Position numbers and translations under genes: made by a program. From the NCBI GenBank assembly GCA_008921705.1, contig VFFE01007072.1, positions 1,293,090 to 1,357,089 of the forward strand: a stretch of 64,000 bases of DNA, written 5' to 3'. The notes under the pieces are model-generated. The model was given only the letters and a program-made list of their open reading frames with translations, did not search any database and was not told where the DNA came from. How positions within the stretch are numbered: position 1 is the first letter of the stretch; each line of letters begins with the position of its first letter. This document shows, one piece after another, positions 61,401 to 64,000 of this stretch. The DNA comes from Burhinus oedicnemus. Taxonomy: Eukaryota > Chordata > Aves > Charadriiformes > Burhinidae.

Positions 61401-64000
61401 TATGATTCTGTATCTCATGGCAGCAGCTGTTTGGCATCCTGTTAAGCTGTTTGCATCTGTTCCTGCCACCAGAACCACATATCCACAGATACGTGCACCC
61501 ACCACCCACCCCAAACCTTGGCTGTGTTGCTCACTCTAGGGCACCAAATCACCTAAGGTAGAGTTGTGCTCCATCATGGGCAATATGGAAAGAGCAACAG
61601 TCAACAGAAACTCGGGCTGAGAAGCAGCAATAGGTAGCAAAGGACTAGTAAGGAAGAGTGTCTTAGACGGAGTCTCAGCTCTTAGGTGTTGCCTCCCAAG
61701 GGAAGAAAAAAAAGAAAGTGCCTGAGTGTTCAGGGCTGGTTACAGTGCAGCGTCAAACTGTCAGTTCAAGCCACAGCGGTTTCAGCAAACCTTTTGATCT
61801 TGCAACCAGACATCAGAGCGCACTAACACAGACAGAGCTGGGGGACAGCTTAAGAAGCTGGAGTTTACCACTTAGCTAGTAGGTGTTGTCTTCACACTTG
61901 AGATGTGGTTTAGAAAGCAGTTCCTTTTCAGCTCTTAGTCACACTTCCCAGCTGACTCACACCTCCCAGGCCGTGCACTAAGCTGGATACTACAAAAGCC
62001 CCCGGACTACAAACTGGGCTAACCATACGATGTGGACATAGCTTAGGCTGAGTGAGTTCATCATTGCCATCAGTTAAATACAGAATAAAATAAAGAGAAA
62101 ACAAACCAAAAAAGAACTACTGGAAATACATATGAAATCTTGAAGGACTGAGGTTTCTGCCAGTTTTACAGCGTGCTTTTTGACAGGTAAATATTTTTGT
62201 GATGCTCAAAATTAGAAATTATTACAAAACTACTGAATATATGAAGTAAGAGAAAATAGAAAATGTTCCAGGTATAATAGATAAGTAGAGGGGCTCAAGT
62301 GTATAAAACAAATGGCATCACTGGCATTGGGTAGTGCAAAATGCTGGTTTAGCAGACCATACTGTCAACTTGAGTTATTGGGTCTGCTGGTCTGATGTGA
62401 ATTTCTGATCTTTTTTCTCATTGAAGCTGTTTGTTTCCATAAAACACTTATCTGTTCACAGGAGCAAGCACTAAAACATGTACCCATCCCCTGGCCATGC
62501 TTTAGCCATCAGTCTGCACAAGAATCTCACTGTCTCTGGCCCAGTGACTGTTTGAACATTTATCACAACATAGAAAAGCTGAGTAAGGACAGACTTAGAA
62601 AGCCCCTTTGAGATTGTTTCTGCATATCTCAGGATCAAAATGCCTTTTTCTCTGCACTTCAGCTCACTGTTATAATGATTACCAGGTCAGTGCTGCATGA
62701 AGTGTAAGAATCTAAACAGATATGAGTCTCACTGTAGTGCTGAAACGTTGGACAGATTGTGAAAAATTCCTCTTGTTATCTCACCATGGTGGCTTTTGCA
62801 GGAACTTGGATGTTATAGCAGAAAAAGAGAAGTTTGAAACATACGATTTTTTTTGCTGAAAACTTACTAACTTTTCCTGTGGTTTATCAGAAGACTAAAA
62901 TTAGCTTGGCCAGATGCATTCAGTCCTTTGAATCACACAAGCACTGATTCTTCTGACCAGTTTCTAGCAGACAACTTAAATTGTTCGAACTTCGAGCAGC
63001 AAATGAGCAGCAATGAATGTAATCTATGCACTGCCAAGAAAGGGAAACACTATTGTACGTAGCCTGAAAAGAGGAGGGGAGGCTGGACAATACCTGGTAG
63101 TTCCTCTGGTTCCCCTTGCCATGCCCCTGGTGCTAAGGAAGTGAGCCAGTTGAAACACAAAGACAAGTGAGCTCTTTTTGCAAATAAGCATAGGAATACA
63201 GAAAAAAAGTCCCCACACTCATTTTCCATGAGGGTTGCAAGCCCTACGTAAGTGAAAGGCCAACTTAAAAGCCAAAACCCTATTTTGCATTTCTCTTCCT
63301 CAGTAAGAGGGACCAAGTATTTTTGAATTTGGTGTTTACATAATGCTGGCTCTTACACAGAAGATGTTAGGAAAAACAAAACTGGTAACCCATCAAACAG
63401 CTGACCTGCTAATGTCTTTTCTCCCTCAAGTGCTTCACCATCTTTTGACTGAGGTGATCAATGCCTTAATGATTTGTCTGTCATTTTCCTGTTCAAAAAG
63501 CTCTAGTCATCCCCGCAAAGGAAAGACAGACAACCTTATATGGGACTCAGGAACAATGGTATAGGAGAAATGAGAAGTACACATATGGATATTGTTAATT
63601 TTTTCATGTGAATGTCTCGTGCTAAAATAAGCTTGCAGAAAATTAATTAGTGAGACTACAGAATTAATTTATCAAATCTCAGATTAATGTATCAATCAAA
63701 ATGTAGGCCACATGCAATATTCTTTAAAGCTGAAAGCAATATTCTTATTTCACTATGTAAACATTTAGCATTTCACTACTCAGACGTTTACTCAGTGAGA
63801 TAAGAAAGTTTATACAAATTACTAGAATGTTTTCTAAAACCAGTACTGTAATACAGTGTCCCTATTCATGCATGATATTCCACAGAGCATCATGACCTTG
63901 GAGGTTCCTTACCGCATGCCAGAGAGCCTCCAGTGTCATCAAAAGTTACTGGAAGATACTTGAGCTTCCCCTCGTGCCTGTGGTACCAACTCTCCACCAA
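53040..64000. other. Intergenic region upstream of DSCC1, no gene recognised
   Basis: About 11 kb with only short open frames that lack homology or splice-site support, and without a CpG island. By human gene order DEPTOR would be next on the plus strand, but no DEP-domain coding sequence or DEPTOR exon 1 is visible. No tRNA, rRNA or CR1 element was recognised. Confidence 0.7.
58423..58449. repeat. (AT)n microsatellite
   Basis: About 13 AT units, downstream of a TTAA tandem run (58377-58394). Confidence 0.95.

Noticed and set aside
53040..64000. DEPTOR first exon
   Set aside because: No GC-rich start exon and no DEP-domain sequence could be found on the plus strand.
1..64000. CRISPR arrays, operons, or prokaryotic mobile systems
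   Set aside because: No regularly spaced repeats or gene clusters of that kind; introns, CR1 and CpG islands show a vertebrate genome.

Overview
The window is a stretch of vertebrate, most probably bird, chromosome. It is AT-rich, its genes have many introns, and it carries CR1 non-LTR retrotransposon fragments and an endogenous-retrovirus (ERV) mosaic of a kind common in birds. A run of 20 N (51490-51509) shows that it comes from a draft assembly. CR1 also occurs in crocodilians and turtles, so 'bird' is an inference from the repeats taken together and from compact introns. The species was not determined.

Two protein-coding genes are clear, both on the minus strand and in tail-to-head order. 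(1) TAF2, the TFIID subunit: 15 coding exons lie between 30703 and 1745, all with consistent reading phase. They give the N-terminal ~609 residues, which form the M1-aminopeptidase-like region. The C-terminal half lies beyond the start of the window. Its CpG island is at about 30.95-31.97 kb. (2) DSCC1 (DCC1), a subunit of the alternative PCNA loader CTF18-RFC: nine coding exons from 52656 to 34673 give a complete 389-residue protein, and its CpG island is at about 52.18-52.93 kb. The order TAF2-DSCC1 on one strand matches the human 8q24 arrangement as I recall it, where DEPTOR follows. From 53.05 to 64 kb I see no gene, and none of DEPTOR is visible.

Repeats: CR1 pieces lie at 19.8-20.6 kb, at 25.6-26.1 kb (two head to head), at 39.2-39.5, 40.8-41.1 and 46.2-46.3 kb, and around an ERV pol relic at 48.2-50.5 kb. 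All are in introns. DSCC1 intron 1 holds the ERV/CR1 mosaic, including a 198-bp LTR segment present twice (47972-48169 and 51510-51707) with only two differences; the second copy abuts the assembly gap. A probable solo LTR (about 31.99-32.61 kb) abuts the TAF2 CpG island.

The most interesting observation is TAF2 intron 1. The reading frame joins only if the intron begins with AT (ATAAGTATCC) and ends with AC (CAGCAC) instead of GT...AG. It has the hallmarks of a rare U2-type AT-AC intron. Other points are a NAGNAG tandem acceptor in DSCC1, a head-to-head CR1 hairpin inside TAF2, and the split, oppositely oriented CR1 reverse-transcriptase halves flanking ERV pol. I found no CRISPR array, operon or new multi-gene system, and none is expected in this kind of sequence.
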